Shown: positions 10,286 through 19,014, numbered from the stretch's first letter. The stretch is DNA of 19,014 nucleotides from Acanthamoeba sp. SK_2022b (GCA_027943245.1 JANDJZ010000795.1:1-19014), one strand, 5' to 3'. The notes: generated from the letters alone by a model not told the origin. A program made the numbers and translations.

Positions 10286-10347
10286 GCTCCCTCCCCCCAC
10301 ATCGTGTGCTGCTCCGCTCTCCCGTTCTGGACTGCCTCCCGCCGGGC

Positions 10348-10353
10348 AATAAA
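10348..10353 (+). terminator. AATAAA, possible polyadenylation signal
   Basis: A canonical AATAAA lies 63 bases after the stop codon of the E2-LRR-RRM reading frame. It would end the short form of the transcript. It also lies inside the intron that the longer form would remove (10275-10437). Use of AATAAA by this organism is not shown by the sequence. Confidence 0.4.
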
Positions 10354-10437
10354 GGCAGCACACTCCCCTCACCGACTCTCTCTCTCCCCCCCCCACACTC
10401 TCTTCTCCCCGTGTGCCGGGCTTGTGTGCGTGCGTAG

Positions 10438-11231
10438 GAACGCACGTTCGGCCGTCGGCGGTGGTGAAAGTCCCGGCCCCGCCGGTGGCGCGACCAGCGG
10501 CGTTCGGCGGCGCGTCGATGACGGAGCGCGACTTCCCGGCCTACGAGCGGTCCGCCGCCCTCGCCTCTGCTTCGTTCAGCGAGCAGCGGCCGAAGCCGGT
10601 TTTGTCGTCGTCTGCGGGAAAGGGCAAAGGAGGGGGAGGAGCAGAGCAGCGCCGTATCACGAACAACAAGAACAGCCTGTGGTATCGGGAGGAGATGCGC
10701 AGGGCCAGCTCGATCACGGATCCCGTCGTACGGCGTCCTCCTCCAGCCATTCCCGCCTCCCCCCCCCTTTGCTTTCTCTGGCCTGTGGCTGACGCTCGCC
10801 CACGCCACAACAAAACTGAACTAAACAACACAACAGGACAAGATGCTGTTCAAGTACGCTCCCTCGTTACACGAAATGGATGCGTGCGTTCTATTCACGC
10901 GCGCGCACCACACACACACACGCACAACACAATCAGGCTGAGGCTGCAGGAAATGGTCGAAGAGACGCCTGACGGTGGTCTGCCGTCCATGGCGGTCTAC
11001 GAAACCTTCTTTACGCCGCCTGAACCAGTACGCTGTCGCTCGCTCTCGCTCTCTCTCTCGCTCTCGCTCTCTCTCTCTCGTTGCTTGATCGCTTGAAGTG
11101 TGCTCGTGTGCTGACGTGCAACACAGCTCGCGCCAGAACTGCGACCGTCTCAACCCTCCTACATGAACTGGGGCGTGGAAGAGGTGCCGCAGTGGAACGA
11201 CGAAGCGACCACCGCCGAGTGGATCCCCTAG
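10438..11231 (+). CDS. 3' exons: C-terminal extension of the E2-LRR-RRM protein or separate small gene
   Basis: Exons 10438-10727, 10837-10853, 10937-11027 and 11127-11231 (TAG) join in phase. A GTAGGC donor at 10275, located 8 bases before the TAA at 10283-10285 of the preceding frame, joins in phase to the TAG acceptor at 10436-10437. That gives one protein of about 1,492 residues. The segment is Ala/Ser/Arg-rich at first (AAFGGASMTERDFPAYE, then NSLWYREEMRRASSI). It then has a charged helix-like part (KLRLQEMVEETPDG) and an acidic, Trp-containing end (MNWGVEEVPQWNDE...AEWIP). I recognise no domain. Coding-type third positions extend upstream of the first ATG at 10518 to the acceptor, which favours an upstream exon over a start at 10518. 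A separate gene starting at 10518 (MTERDF) remains possible. Coding status is likely; which gene it belongs to is open. Confidence 0.65.
11041..11083 (+). repeat. CT-rich microsatellite in intron
   Basis: CT units broken by CTCG fill the intron 11028-11126 and would form an extended polypyrimidine tract. Confidence 0.85.
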
Positions 11232-11538
11232 CCCATGCCCAGTCGCAACGACAACCTTGCTGTTGACCAGCCACCACCCCCTCTCTGCCAAAGCGCGATG
11301 CGACTGCCAAGGCGGCCAAATGACGCCTCGGCGTCCATTCATCAAATTTGACTTCATTGAGCCACACTTGTGTATGTAGGGGTGTGGACACTGTTTGGTT
11401 GACCCCCCCTCTTAACATTGGCGTGCGTGTAGAAGGCTTGAGTCGAGTATTTGTTAGGTTGAAAATGTGTAGGGTGGTGTTATATGTATGTAGAATATAT
11501 AAACATGTCGGATCGTGCTTATCTAAGCAGCCCGAGGA

Positions 11539-11580
11539 GAAGAGAGAGAGAGAGAGAAGTGAAAGAGAGAGAGAGAGAGA
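11539..11580 (+). repeat. GA dinucleotide repeat, two blocks
   Basis: Two GA blocks are separated by AAGTGAAA. They lie in the 3' flank of the upstream gene. Confidence 0.85.
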
Positions 11581-11662
11581 GTCATCGTTGGCAAAGAGGC
11601 TGTCGGATCGCTTGGTCGAGGGATTTCAACGTGGGAATGCTCTGGTCGACTGGCCTTGGGTC

Positions 11663-11690
11663 GGTTCGGTTCGGTTCGGTTCGGTTCGTT
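11663..11690 (+). repeat. (TCGGT)5 pentanucleotide repeat
   Basis: Five tandem TCGGT units (also readable as GGTTC). This is a different pentamer from the AAAAT and TGTTG runs elsewhere in the window. Confidence 0.9.
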
Positions 11691-11965
11691 TTCGGATCAG
11701 GTCGGGTCTGGTCAAGAGCGGCGGGGCTGGAGAGGGGAGAAAGGAGAATAGGGGGAGGAGAGGTGAAGGCCAACTGCAACAACAACAACATCACTTGATG
11801 GTGGTGTGTGATTGTGTGGTTGAGTGGCGGTGGCTGGGGTGGTGGCGATGGCTGTGTCGGTTGGGTGTGGTGGTGTAGGTGGACAGTGTCGGTGTGGTGT
11901 GTGGGTGTGGATGTGATGGTCTGGTGAGGTTCGGCTTTCGAGGCTTTGGCAGGGCGTGTGCGCGC

Positions 11966-12021
11966 GCGAAGGCGTGTGTGCGGTGGCGTGGCAGCGGAGC
12001 GAAGGCGTGTGTGCGGTGGCG
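11966..12021 (+). repeat. 23-base direct repeat with 33-base period
   Basis: The same 23 bases, starting GCGAAGGCGTGTGTGC, occur at 11966-11988 and again at 11999-12021. This indicates a small tandem duplication within the GT-rich non-coding block. Confidence 0.85.
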
Positions 12022-12029
12022 CGGTGGAG

Positions 12030-12115
12030 TGTGGCGAGGAGGTAGAGGAGACGGAGGTGGAGAAGAGACGGAGAGAGGGGCGAGGAGGTGGAGACGGAGG
12101 CGGAGGTTGAGTGGG
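12030..12115 (+). repeat. Polypurine (G/A) tract
   Basis: A strand-asymmetric purine run built from GGAGG/GAGAC/GGAGA units. Such tracts can form triplex or R-loop structures. No coding role is seen. Confidence 0.65.
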
Positions 12116-12370
12116 ATAGATGTGAAGGTGTGCGTGCGTGTGTGTGTGGCCCGAGAAGCGGTAGAAGCTCTCTTCGGCTGCAGCTCGGGTGGGATGGGCA
12201 TGATGGTGTCGGTGTATGCGTGTGCGTGTGCGCGCGCGTGTTGGTGGTGTCGGTGTCGGTGATGGTGATGGTGGTGTCGGTGATCTCTCGTAGGTGATGG
12301 TGGTGGTTCGTGGGTCGTGGTGAGTTGTGTGGAGTGTGTTGGGGGATCGGGGGAACCGCTTCGGACGGGC

Positions 12371-12859
12371 TTAGACGGGCATCTCGTAGACGGGCGACAT
12401 GTTCGAGCGAGTCTCGTAGACCGCCGACTCGTAGACTCGCTGCTCCTTGGTGGGGGTCACCTCAGGCAGAGGCACGGCAACCCAGTCTGTGTCCGACACA
12501 TCGGCGCTTAGCTCCGAGGTCGAAAGAACGAAACAAGGGAGTGAAGAGCGAAGCGGAGGGGGGAGGTACCGTTGCGAGCGACGGAGTAGTAGCCGATGGG
12601 CACGGGCTCCCTCTTCTTCTTGATGTCTCGGATAACCCACACGACGCGGCCGGCGATGAGCCAGTAGCACGCGCACATGAAGAAGATGAGAGCAAACAGG
12701 ATGACTCCGCCGCCAAAGAGCGTGAAAGGCGCCCTATTCAACAAAGTCGAAGAGTTGTATCGTCAGCCACCATTACCATCAAAGCCAATGGTGGAGATAT
12801 GCTGAAGAACTGTCGTACTTGGCAATGTAGAGGAGAATGTCCTTGACGAGGTCTTGCAT
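12371..12859 (-). CDS. Small single-pass membrane protein with tyrosine-rich tail
   Basis: The ATG is at 12859-12857. Exons: 12859-12819, 12733-12583 and 12511-12371 (TAA), about 110 residues. Residues 1-14 (MQDLVKDILLYIAK) look like an amphipathic helix. A hydrophobic segment (FGGGVILFALIFFMCACYW, about residues 20-38) is one transmembrane helix. It is followed by a basic stop (RDIKKKREPVP) and an acidic, polar tail with three VYE motifs and the ending MSPVYEMPV. By the positive-inside rule the tail faces the cytosol. Such tails often carry sorting or phosphorylation sites, but that is inference. The second intron is awkward. The best-looking donor (GTACCT at 12569) gives the wrong phase for the clearly coding last exon, while the in-phase donor (GTCGCT at 12582) is weak. 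If the intron is retained, the frame ends at a stop at 12510-12508. I do not recognise the family. Confidence 0.7.
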
Positions 12860-13022
12860 TGTCGTGTGGGAGAAGAGTCGGGAGTGGGAAGCGGTGAAGA
12901 AGAAAAGGGATGAGTTCGTCGATAGGAAACTCAAGTCGTTGGGGTTCGCTTCGCTTGAAGAGGAGGTTGGTAGCGTTGGTCTTGGTTGAGTGATGGAAGT
13001 GAGAAAGACCTCGATCGCGGGT

Positions 13023-13028
13023 CTTATA
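13023..13028 (-). promoter_or_regulatory. TATA box of the membrane-protein gene
   Basis: TATAAG on the minus strand, inside AATATAAGAC, 165 bases upstream of the ATG at 12859. A pyrimidine-rich, initiator-like stretch (CTTCCATCACTCAACC) lies about 30 bases downstream, which is normal TATA-to-start spacing. Confidence 0.5.
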
Positions 13029-13285
13029 TTCAGGGGAGGGCAGGGGCGACGGCAAAAGGGCGGCGGATGCTGGCTTGTTGCTGGCGTGGAATTCACAGCA
13101 ATGGACCGCGCACGACCCTCTCATCGCCCCACGCTAACAGTGAACGATCGTGAAATACGAGCGAAATTTGCAGAAATTTGTACCATCCACCGAACGTGAA
13201 TACCAATTGGTTGGGCGTGATTTGCCGTACCCACACACGACCGTTACTTTTTTGTTTGGCCCAATAGACAGTGTTCGGTCAGCTC

Positions 13286-13293
13286 CCACGTGG
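13286..13293. promoter_or_regulatory. CCACGTGG E-box/G-box palindrome
   Basis: A perfect 8-base palindrome with the CACGTG core recognised by bHLH/bZIP factors in other eukaryotes. It lies about 430 bases upstream of the membrane-gene ATG, near a GGCCCAAT CCAAT-type element at about 13257-13264. Function is unproven. Confidence 0.3.
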
Positions 13294-13597
13294 ACCTAAT
13301 CAGCACGCCAGCTCCCGAATAGCGAACCCGTGGATCAGTTCTTGTGTGGTTACAACCAGAGTTTATCTCCTCAGCGAGGTTGGCCCAAGTTGGGAGACTC
13401 CTGCTTGAAGTCTAGCGATACAATTCACACTCAATTCCATTCCTACTTTCCAGCGGCCACACGTCGGCAGGTCTGTCGGGGACAGAGGAGCGGGTGGAGT
13501 GCGCCAGCTCTTTGCTTGCCTTTCGGAGACCAGAAGGCGAGCCTGTGGAGAGGTTGAGTTTGTCGCGTTGTCTTCCTTTCGGTCGACCTTGTTCGAG

Positions 13598-15683
13598 CTA
13601 GTTGCCAGAGACCAGGGCCATCGTGTGGCTCTCTCCACACGCGACCATGAGCACCCTCTTGCCTGTGGTTGCCCAACAAACCGCCCAGAAGTTAGGAGGG
13701 GGAGGCCGCTTCCAGTCTTTGGAGGAAGGGTGCGGGGAGACGAGGTTACCCCGGAGCTGTTCGACCATGACCGGGGTCAACTGATTTTCCACATCTACTC
13801 CCAGTCCGCACTGTCCATAAACATTCCAGCCCCACATGTAGAGTTCGCCGTCCACTACACGATGCACCAAGACAGAGCACATATGAGTTGTGAACGGTTG
13901 GGCTCTATGCGGGGAGGTACGCACATGTTGTTGCGCCCATGTGGTAGCCGCCGCACTCGACCGTGACTGCGGTCATTCCTGACATGCCCTTGACCATCAT
14001 CGGTTTTTTACTGTCCCGTTCCGACCCGTGGCCGAGTCGTCCGTTGCCTCCGCAGCCCCACGTGTACAGGTCCCCCTCGGCTGTCCGCCCTCCCGAGTCA
14101 GCCAACCCCAACACAGAAGCTTTAAACGGGTGGTGGGCCTGCGCACCGGTGAGGGCAGCCATGTGGTCAGCGCCGCAGGAGAGGGAGACGATCCGCTCTG
14201 ACTCCAGGTCTTCCACGAGCTTGGGGACCAGCTGGTTGCTGTCGTTGCCGTGGCCAAGCTTGCCGTAGGAGCCCACGCCGAACGTAAACACTTTGCCTGC
14301 CACTAAGCGCCGCATCGGCGGGTATAGGGAGTCAGTTGGTCATTCATACCACTCACAGTTGGTGAACGTTTGGCGGCCTACGTACGTGTGAGGACGGCTG
14401 TCCAATCTGATCCGCAGCTGATCTGTGCGATCTTGTGTTCGGGCTGAAACTCGACCTGCGCCACGACGTCAATGCGCAATGTTCAGCAAAGGCCTACCGG
14501 TCCCTGCCCCCTGGGGTGGCCTACCAGGACCGGCTGTGTTCGAGAGATCTCGTCGCCCGTGCCTAATCGTCCACCAGTTCCGTTTCCCCACGTAAGGACC
14601 GTGTTCGCCTCTGCGCCGCCAAGGCCATCACGCTGGTCAGATGTCACAACATTTAGAGAGGAACGGCGGGTGTGCAATCGCACCTGTGAACACCGCCGAG
14701 TGTTCGTCGCCACATGAGACGCCAACTACTTTCTTTTTGATATTGAGTCTGTGGCCGGGTAAGATATTTAAAATACCAGTGAAACCACAGGGACCAATGC
14801 CACGCACCTCTTGGGAATGTTGCAACAGTTTTCGTTACCCAGCCCCAATCGACCTGACTCCCCGTTGCCCACACTATACAACCCGCCTGACTCTGCACGC
14901 AGCGAGGGAGTGGTGTCACCATCAGTGTTTGTGCCAATGATGATCAGGGGTGGGCGCACTCTTCAAAATGAGGGCATGTGTCTCTCCGCACGCCACTATC
15001 ACCGACGGTTTCTTTCGGAGTGCAGAGACCTGCACCACGACGCGGGTTAACAGGCAAGCGACAAGGGCAAGGGGCGCTGGTGTGGCGACCTCTCGAGGGA
15101 AGGATCCGTTTTCTTCGTCGTGGTGCCCCAGCTGGCCTCCATTCCCCAGCCCCCAGGAGAACACCACGCCCTTTTCTGTGGGTGGCGGAAGAGCGTTCAG
15201 TGAATCTGGCGCGGAAGACAATAGATGCCTTACTGGGCTGTGCGGCTAAGGTGGTTCACCTGTAACCGCGGTTGAAAAGTTCTGGCCGGCGGCAACGAAC
15301 ACGACTTTTCGAGAAGACAACTGATGTGCAGATGAAGAGACGTTCGAGATATGAGATAGTTTGGAGGTGATGGTTCAAGAGGGGCGAGCTACCTTGGAAA
15401 GCAGAAATGGTTCCACCTTATCTGTTTTGTCTTCCTCGATACCCAGTTGAGACCAGTAGTTCCAGCCCCACACGTACACATCGCCTTTGAACCGTATGAT
15501 TTGATGAACCGGTAAGCAACACACGATGGAAGAAGACCCAAAAGGCGTTGTTCGTTGAAAAACAGCCGGATGGGGAACGGGATGAAGAAAGAATATGATG
15601 TGATTAAAGGTAAACCTGCCTTGGGCTCGCTTCTGATTTCTCCAAACATTGGTGGTCATTTCAACTCTATTACGAAGCTCCAT
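13598..15683 (-). CDS. RCC1-like seven-bladed beta-propeller protein
   Basis: Minus-strand exons: 15683-15674 (tentative), 15484-15393, 15320-15260, 15175-15090, 15029-14960, 14892-14808, 14748-14684, 14610-14525, 14455-14386, 14302-14147, 14080-13925, 13854-13750 and 13662-13598 (TAG). Phase holds throughout, giving about 368 residues. Seven RCC1 blade signatures are visible in order: DVYVWGWNYWSQLG, GVVFSWGLGNGGQLG, GGLYSVGNGESGRLG, NTVLTWGNGTGGRLG, GKVFTFGVGSYGKLG, GDLYTWGCGGNGRLG and GELYMWGWNVYGQCG. They alternate with VACGETHA / VSCGDEHSA / ISCGSDWTA / LSCGADHMA / VECGGYHMG strands, and VACGESHTMAL closes the ring. RCC1 folds serve as Ran exchange factors or as adaptors in E3 ligases and cytoskeletal proteins. 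The protein is nothing but the propeller, so the partner is unknown, and I would not call it the Ran GEF without alignment of the catalytic residues. The first exon is the weakest part; the start may lie further upstream. Confidence 0.9.
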
Positions 15684-16323
15684 GTCCGTCCAGTCGTGCG
15701 TCCCAGAAGGATGGAGAAGGAGAAGGGACCTCGGTGAGATGCGTCAAGGTCTGGGGCCGGGAGGTGAAGGAAAAACCTGAAATAAAGAGCCACTAAGACA
15801 ACCCAATACTGATTTTCCATATAAGGGAAACTAGTGAGCTCACCTAACCATTCGTACCGACGGACATCAACAAGGTTAAGGCGAAATGGAATTGACCGCT
15901 AATATGGGCAGCGCGATTCTCCTTTTAGACAAAGCGCCTGAAACAAATTGCAAGTATTTTGGCAACGAAGAAATGAAGAAAATACTTTCCTTGATATTTT
16001 TTGGTTCTTCGACGGTTGGAATGGTCGGAATGCTTCAACGGTTTGGCGCAGATAGAGCAAAGCTGCCCCTCACCAACGAGTAGAAGGATTCAGGCAGAGG
16101 GGTGCCGATTGCAGCTGCCAACTTGTGGAAGAACGTGGTGACCTCTTAGACTGCACATAGAGCAGAGAGCAGGCAGGAAAGAGAAAGGACGATAAGAATT
16201 TGATCGTTAAATTTTCTACACGAGGATCGATCATCGAGAGGACATCCTGTGCCTCGAACAACAGCTGCAGTTGATCCAAGAATCGTACTGCCTTTGGTCT
16301 CGATTCAATTCATCCGGGCAGGC
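15684..16323. promoter_or_regulatory. Divergent promoter region between the RCC1 and ankyrin-BTB genes
   Basis: The two start codons point away from each other across 640 bases of less GC-rich DNA. A 65-codon frame at 15886-16083 (plus) has no recognisable domain and AT-rich third positions, so I do not call it a gene. The region probably contains both 5' UTRs. The CArG/TATA-like element is listed separately. Confidence 0.5.
15817..15826. promoter_or_regulatory. CArG-box / TATA-like element CCATATAAGG
   Basis: This is a perfect match to CC(A/T)6GG, the site bound by MADS-box (SRF-type) factors, and it also contains TATAAG on the plus strand. It lies about 135 bases upstream of the RCC1 start and about 500 bases upstream of the ankyrin-BTB start. 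It could be a core promoter element or chance. Confidence 0.35.
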
Positions 16324-18009
16324 ATGTCGATTCACGAAGCTGCCGAAGATGGCAGGGAAGAAGAGCTGCAGAAGCTTATCCAGCGGAATATCCATGTCGT
16401 AAATGAAGAGGACGAGTACGGGGAGACCCCACTTCATCTGGCCTGCATGGCCGGCCAGCCCAACTGTGTCAAGCTTCTGCTGCACAACGGTGCTCAGGTG
16501 AGAACCTTGTCCCCCTCCTACTATTTTTCGCCTGACCGCGACCTCCACGCCCCTTTTAGATCTGAGCTCAGATCTCAAAGCCTTTTTTCTCAGCCTTCTG
16601 ACTGGCCCTCGCCCCCCCCCCCTCCTCGTGCGCTTCCCCTCGTAGGTGGACTTCCAGAACTCGAACGGGCTCACCCCGCTGCACTACTCAGCACGATATG
16701 GCAGGCAGGCGTGCGTGACCTTGCTGCTTCGCAATGGGTTCGTCCTACACTCCTCCTCACGAGTTCCCAAGTCGGCAGTGGTCTCACCTTCAACTCTCTC
16801 TCTCTCTCTCTCCTAACACCAGGGCGAACGTAGCGCGCAAGGACAACGCCCACTGGACGCCGTTGCACTACGCCGCCATTAACGCGCAGACCAAATGCGC
16901 TGCCCTGCTCATAGAAAAAGGTTCGTGGTGAGCCCCTACGCCCAGATCTGGCCCCTGTGCGCGCGTCGTTGGCGTCTAGCCGCCTCGCCGCCCGCCATGT
17001 TGCTCACGCCGCGCGTGGCGTCCTCCTTCCCCTTTCCCCGAGCAGGAGCCGACGTCAACGCGCTCACGTCGGATCACAACTCGCCCCTGCACTTGGCCGC
17101 CTCCGCGGGCGTGCTCGACTGCGTGCTGTTGCTGGTACTGCACGCTCTCCTCATCCCCCCCCCCTCCTGTTCCTTGGGCACATCTCACCCGTTCCCATCT
17201 CTCTCTCTCTCTCTCTGCGAATCGCGCGACCGGCCAGGTGAAGCACGGAGCCAAGCTGAACGTCAAGAACAAGGAGGGCAACACCCCCTTTTCTCTGCTG
17301 GCCATCAATGGTCTCTCCCCCTCCCTCCCTGCCCCCAATCTCGCGCCGCACGCTGTGGCGCTGTAGCCACGTCACCGTCTGGCTCGGCTCTCACGTCTCT
17401 GTGGCCGTTTTCGTGTTCGTTTTTCGACTTCGCGATGCCCCCCCCCCACCCCAACCCAGCCCGGGCCGGTGTGGATAAGGACAAGAACAACCTGAAGCGC
17501 CTGAGCGATGATCTGCGAGGACTTGTAAATGATAAAACCTACGCCGATGTGGCCTTCATCATCGAGGGCGACGACAGGTCTGGTCTTCCGTCGTTTTCTT
17601 CCGTGTGCGCGCGTGCGAATGCGGGGCGAAGCTCACCGCAACTGGACACAGGAGAACGCTCTATGGACACAAGAACATCATCTGCCTGCGCTGTCCGCGG
17701 CTGAAGGAGATCATCCAACAGCACGAGCGCCACAAGGGCGGCAACAGCAGCACATCGGAATCCGAACACATCGGCAACCTCACCATCGTGCACGTCCAAG
17801 GTAGAGACGCCGCCTATCGATCGCTGCTTATGTGCAGTTATTTCTCTTTCCCCCGCTTCTCACACCGCGACGTTGCTCCGGCCCAGGCATGAGCGCGTCG
17901 GTGTTTGAGAATCTGCTGCACTTCCTGTGCACGGGTGAGGTGCCCGAACTGGCCTCCCTCGCCACATTCCTGGCATCGGCGTAAGCACCTACCACCTCTC
18001 CCCCTCTCG

Positions 18010-18070
<61 letters not shown>

Positions 18071-19014
18071 CGGCGCAGAGGTGGCGACATGTAGTGATCC
18101 TCACAACGCACACGCACAGATCGAGCGAAGCTGACAAAGCGAAGGAGCTGGCGCAGCTGGTGGAGCTGTTGCGGGCCGCAGAGATTTACCAATATTCGCC
18201 CCTCGCCGATTACTGTGAAGAGGTGCGCCACCCTGCATCACGGCGCCGACGCGTTTACAACACGCATGCGCGCCTCGAAACAGCTGTGCTGATGGACACA
18301 CACACACACAAATTCCAGATTCTTTCAGCCAATTTGAACGTGGAGAGCGCAATCGAGTTCCTGAGCATGACCGACTACAGGAAGAAGGGCACCTCTGGGT
18401 ACGCTATTTATTTTTATTTTATTGAGACGACACGAGATGCGTGGCACGCCTGTGTTGTTATTGACCGTTGGACGATAGGTTGCGTGAATGGGGGACCCTG
18501 CCCGGGATGAACAACGACGAGGTTGGTCGGCAGTGCCTTGCCCGAGTTCGCAAGACCTTTGGCGAATACCTGATCGGTGAGGCCCTCCTCTCCCCCTCCC
18601 TCTCTTGCGGTTGCAATGATTGCCGGCGGAAGTTGGCTCACCTTTTACACCTCCCACCCTTACAACGGCAGCGCACTTTAACGAGGCGGTGGAGGCCAAG
18701 GGCTTCCGTAAGCTGAAGAAGGAGATGGTCGTCGACCTCCTGCCCGAGCTCTCGGTCGAGCAGGCACGCCTACAACCCCCCCCCCCCTCTCTTCTGCCTG
18801 TGACCGCTCATGTGCGGAATGGTGGGACAAGGCTGACCCAAGTCGCCACAACGACAAATCGATGCAGAAGCACAAACCGGCGGAATACGTGCGACGCGTC
18901 CCCAAGAAGGTGGAGAAGGCGGACGCCATGAAGGGGAACCTCCTCCTCGAGTGCAAGAAGATCATGAGCAGCCTCATCGCCGACGGGGTACCTCCACTCA
19001 CCACAGCTCGCCCC
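16324..19014 (+). CDS. Ankyrin-repeat and BTB/POZ domain protein, 3' incomplete
   Basis: The ATG at 16324 opens MSIHEAAEDGREEELQKL. Exons: 16324-16497, 16646-16737, 16823-16920, 17046-17134, 17238-17310, 17460-17577, 17652-17800, 17887-17980, 18120-18222, 18319-18398, 18479-18576, 18672-18763 and 18868-18987 (then GTACCT). Phase is kept throughout, giving about 460 residues so far. Five to six ankyrin repeats come first (ETPLHLACMAGQPNCVKLLL, LTPLHYSARYGRQACVTLLL, WTPLHYAAINAQTKCAALL, SPLHLAASAGVLDCVLLL). A BTB fold follows (about 200-300: YADVAFIIEGDDRRTLYGHK, then VFENLLHFLCTGEV). After it is a helical BACK-like stretch and a motif EMVVDLLPELSVEQ. Ankyrin-BTB proteins commonly act as cullin-3 adaptors or signalling scaffolds, so that is the likely role but not shown. 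Introns fall near the end of each ankyrin repeat. The intron at 18764-18867 appears to use a GC donor. The stop codon lies beyond the window. Confidence 0.9.
18011..18072 (+). repeat. (TG)26 plus alternating CG run in intron
   Basis: About 26 TG units followed by five alternating CG units lie in the intron 17981-18119. The unbroken purine-pyrimidine alternation over about 60 bases is a strong candidate for Z-DNA. Confidence 0.95.

Larger units (their letters stand above)
11232..12370. other. Non-coding low-complexity region between convergent genes
   Basis: The upstream gene (plus) ends at 11231 and the membrane-protein gene (minus) ends at 12371, so this is a convergent 3' interval. It contains GA runs at about 11540-11580, a (TCGGT)n run near 11663-11690, GT-rich sequence at about 11800-11960 and 12120-12330, and a polypurine stretch at about 12030-12115. 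Frames spanning it translate to biased low-complexity strings (Cys/Trp/Gly or Pro/His/Thr) without domains. I see no gene here. Confidence 0.7.
12860..13597. other. Intergenic region: membrane-gene promoter and RCC1-gene 3' flank
   Basis: Both flanking genes are on the minus strand, so this stretch holds the 5' UTR and promoter of the membrane-protein gene and the 3' end of the RCC1 gene. It contains the TATA box and E-box listed separately. Short frames here on either strand show no domains or splice context. Confidence 0.55.

Noticed and set aside
9555..10808. 417-codon minus-strand frame
   Set aside because: It spans antisense of LRR/RRM exons and their introns; Arg/Gly-biased, with no splice or domain support.
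11663..11690. Telomere-like tandem repeat
   Set aside because: TCGGT has only five copies, is interstitial, and does not match known telomere units.
11348..12262. Plus-strand frames of 104-176 codons
   Set aside because: Translate to low-complexity Arg/Glu/Gly/Cys strings generated by GA and GT repeats.
15886..16083. 65-codon plus-strand frame
   Set aside because: No recognisable domain, AT-rich third positions, and a position inside a divergent promoter region.

Overview
The window looks like nuclear DNA from a GC-rich, gene-dense, intron-rich protist. I infer a free-living amoeba of the Acanthamoeba type, but the sequence cannot prove the species. The reasons are: coding exons with G or C at most third positions; many short spliceosomal introns (roughly 60-280 bases) with GTACG/GTGCG-type donors and pyrimidine-rich CAG/TAG acceptors; long simple repeats inside introns; and proteins with clear eukaryotic domains. 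All gene models here were built by hand from reading frame, splice sites and codon phase. There is no transcript evidence.

Layout: (1) 1-960, minus: 5' part of a leucine-rich-repeat protein running off the left edge. (2) 1601-3629, minus: the gamma subunit of translation initiation factor eIF2, complete. (3) 4214-10285, plus, possibly running on to 11231: a very large gene whose 22 exons join in phase. It encodes an E2 ubiquitin-conjugating domain, a long conserved-looking middle region, a ribonuclease-inhibitor-type LRR array, an RNA-recognition motif and an RG-rich tail. (4) 10438-11231, plus: four more exons that either extend gene 3 by splicing around its stop codon or form a separate small gene. 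(5) 11232-12370: non-coding, low-complexity, repeat-rich DNA. (6) 12371-12859, minus: a small single-pass membrane protein with a tyrosine-rich tail. (7) 13598-15683, minus: a seven-bladed RCC1-type beta-propeller protein. (8) 16324 to the right edge, plus: an ankyrin-repeat plus BTB protein, incomplete at its 3' end.

Two gene pairs are divergent and share an upstream region: eIF2-gamma with the E2-LRR-RRM gene (3630-4213), and RCC1 with ankyrin-BTB (15684-16323). Themes that recur are ubiquitin (E2, and BTB as a possible cullin-3 adaptor), translation or RNA (eIF2-gamma, RRM/RG) and protein-interaction scaffolds (LRR, ankyrin, RCC1). Nothing shows that these genes form one pathway; in eukaryotes such adjacency is often incidental. 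The most unusual item is the E2-LRR-RRM-RG protein. I saw no tRNA, rRNA, CRISPR array, transposon or viral gene.
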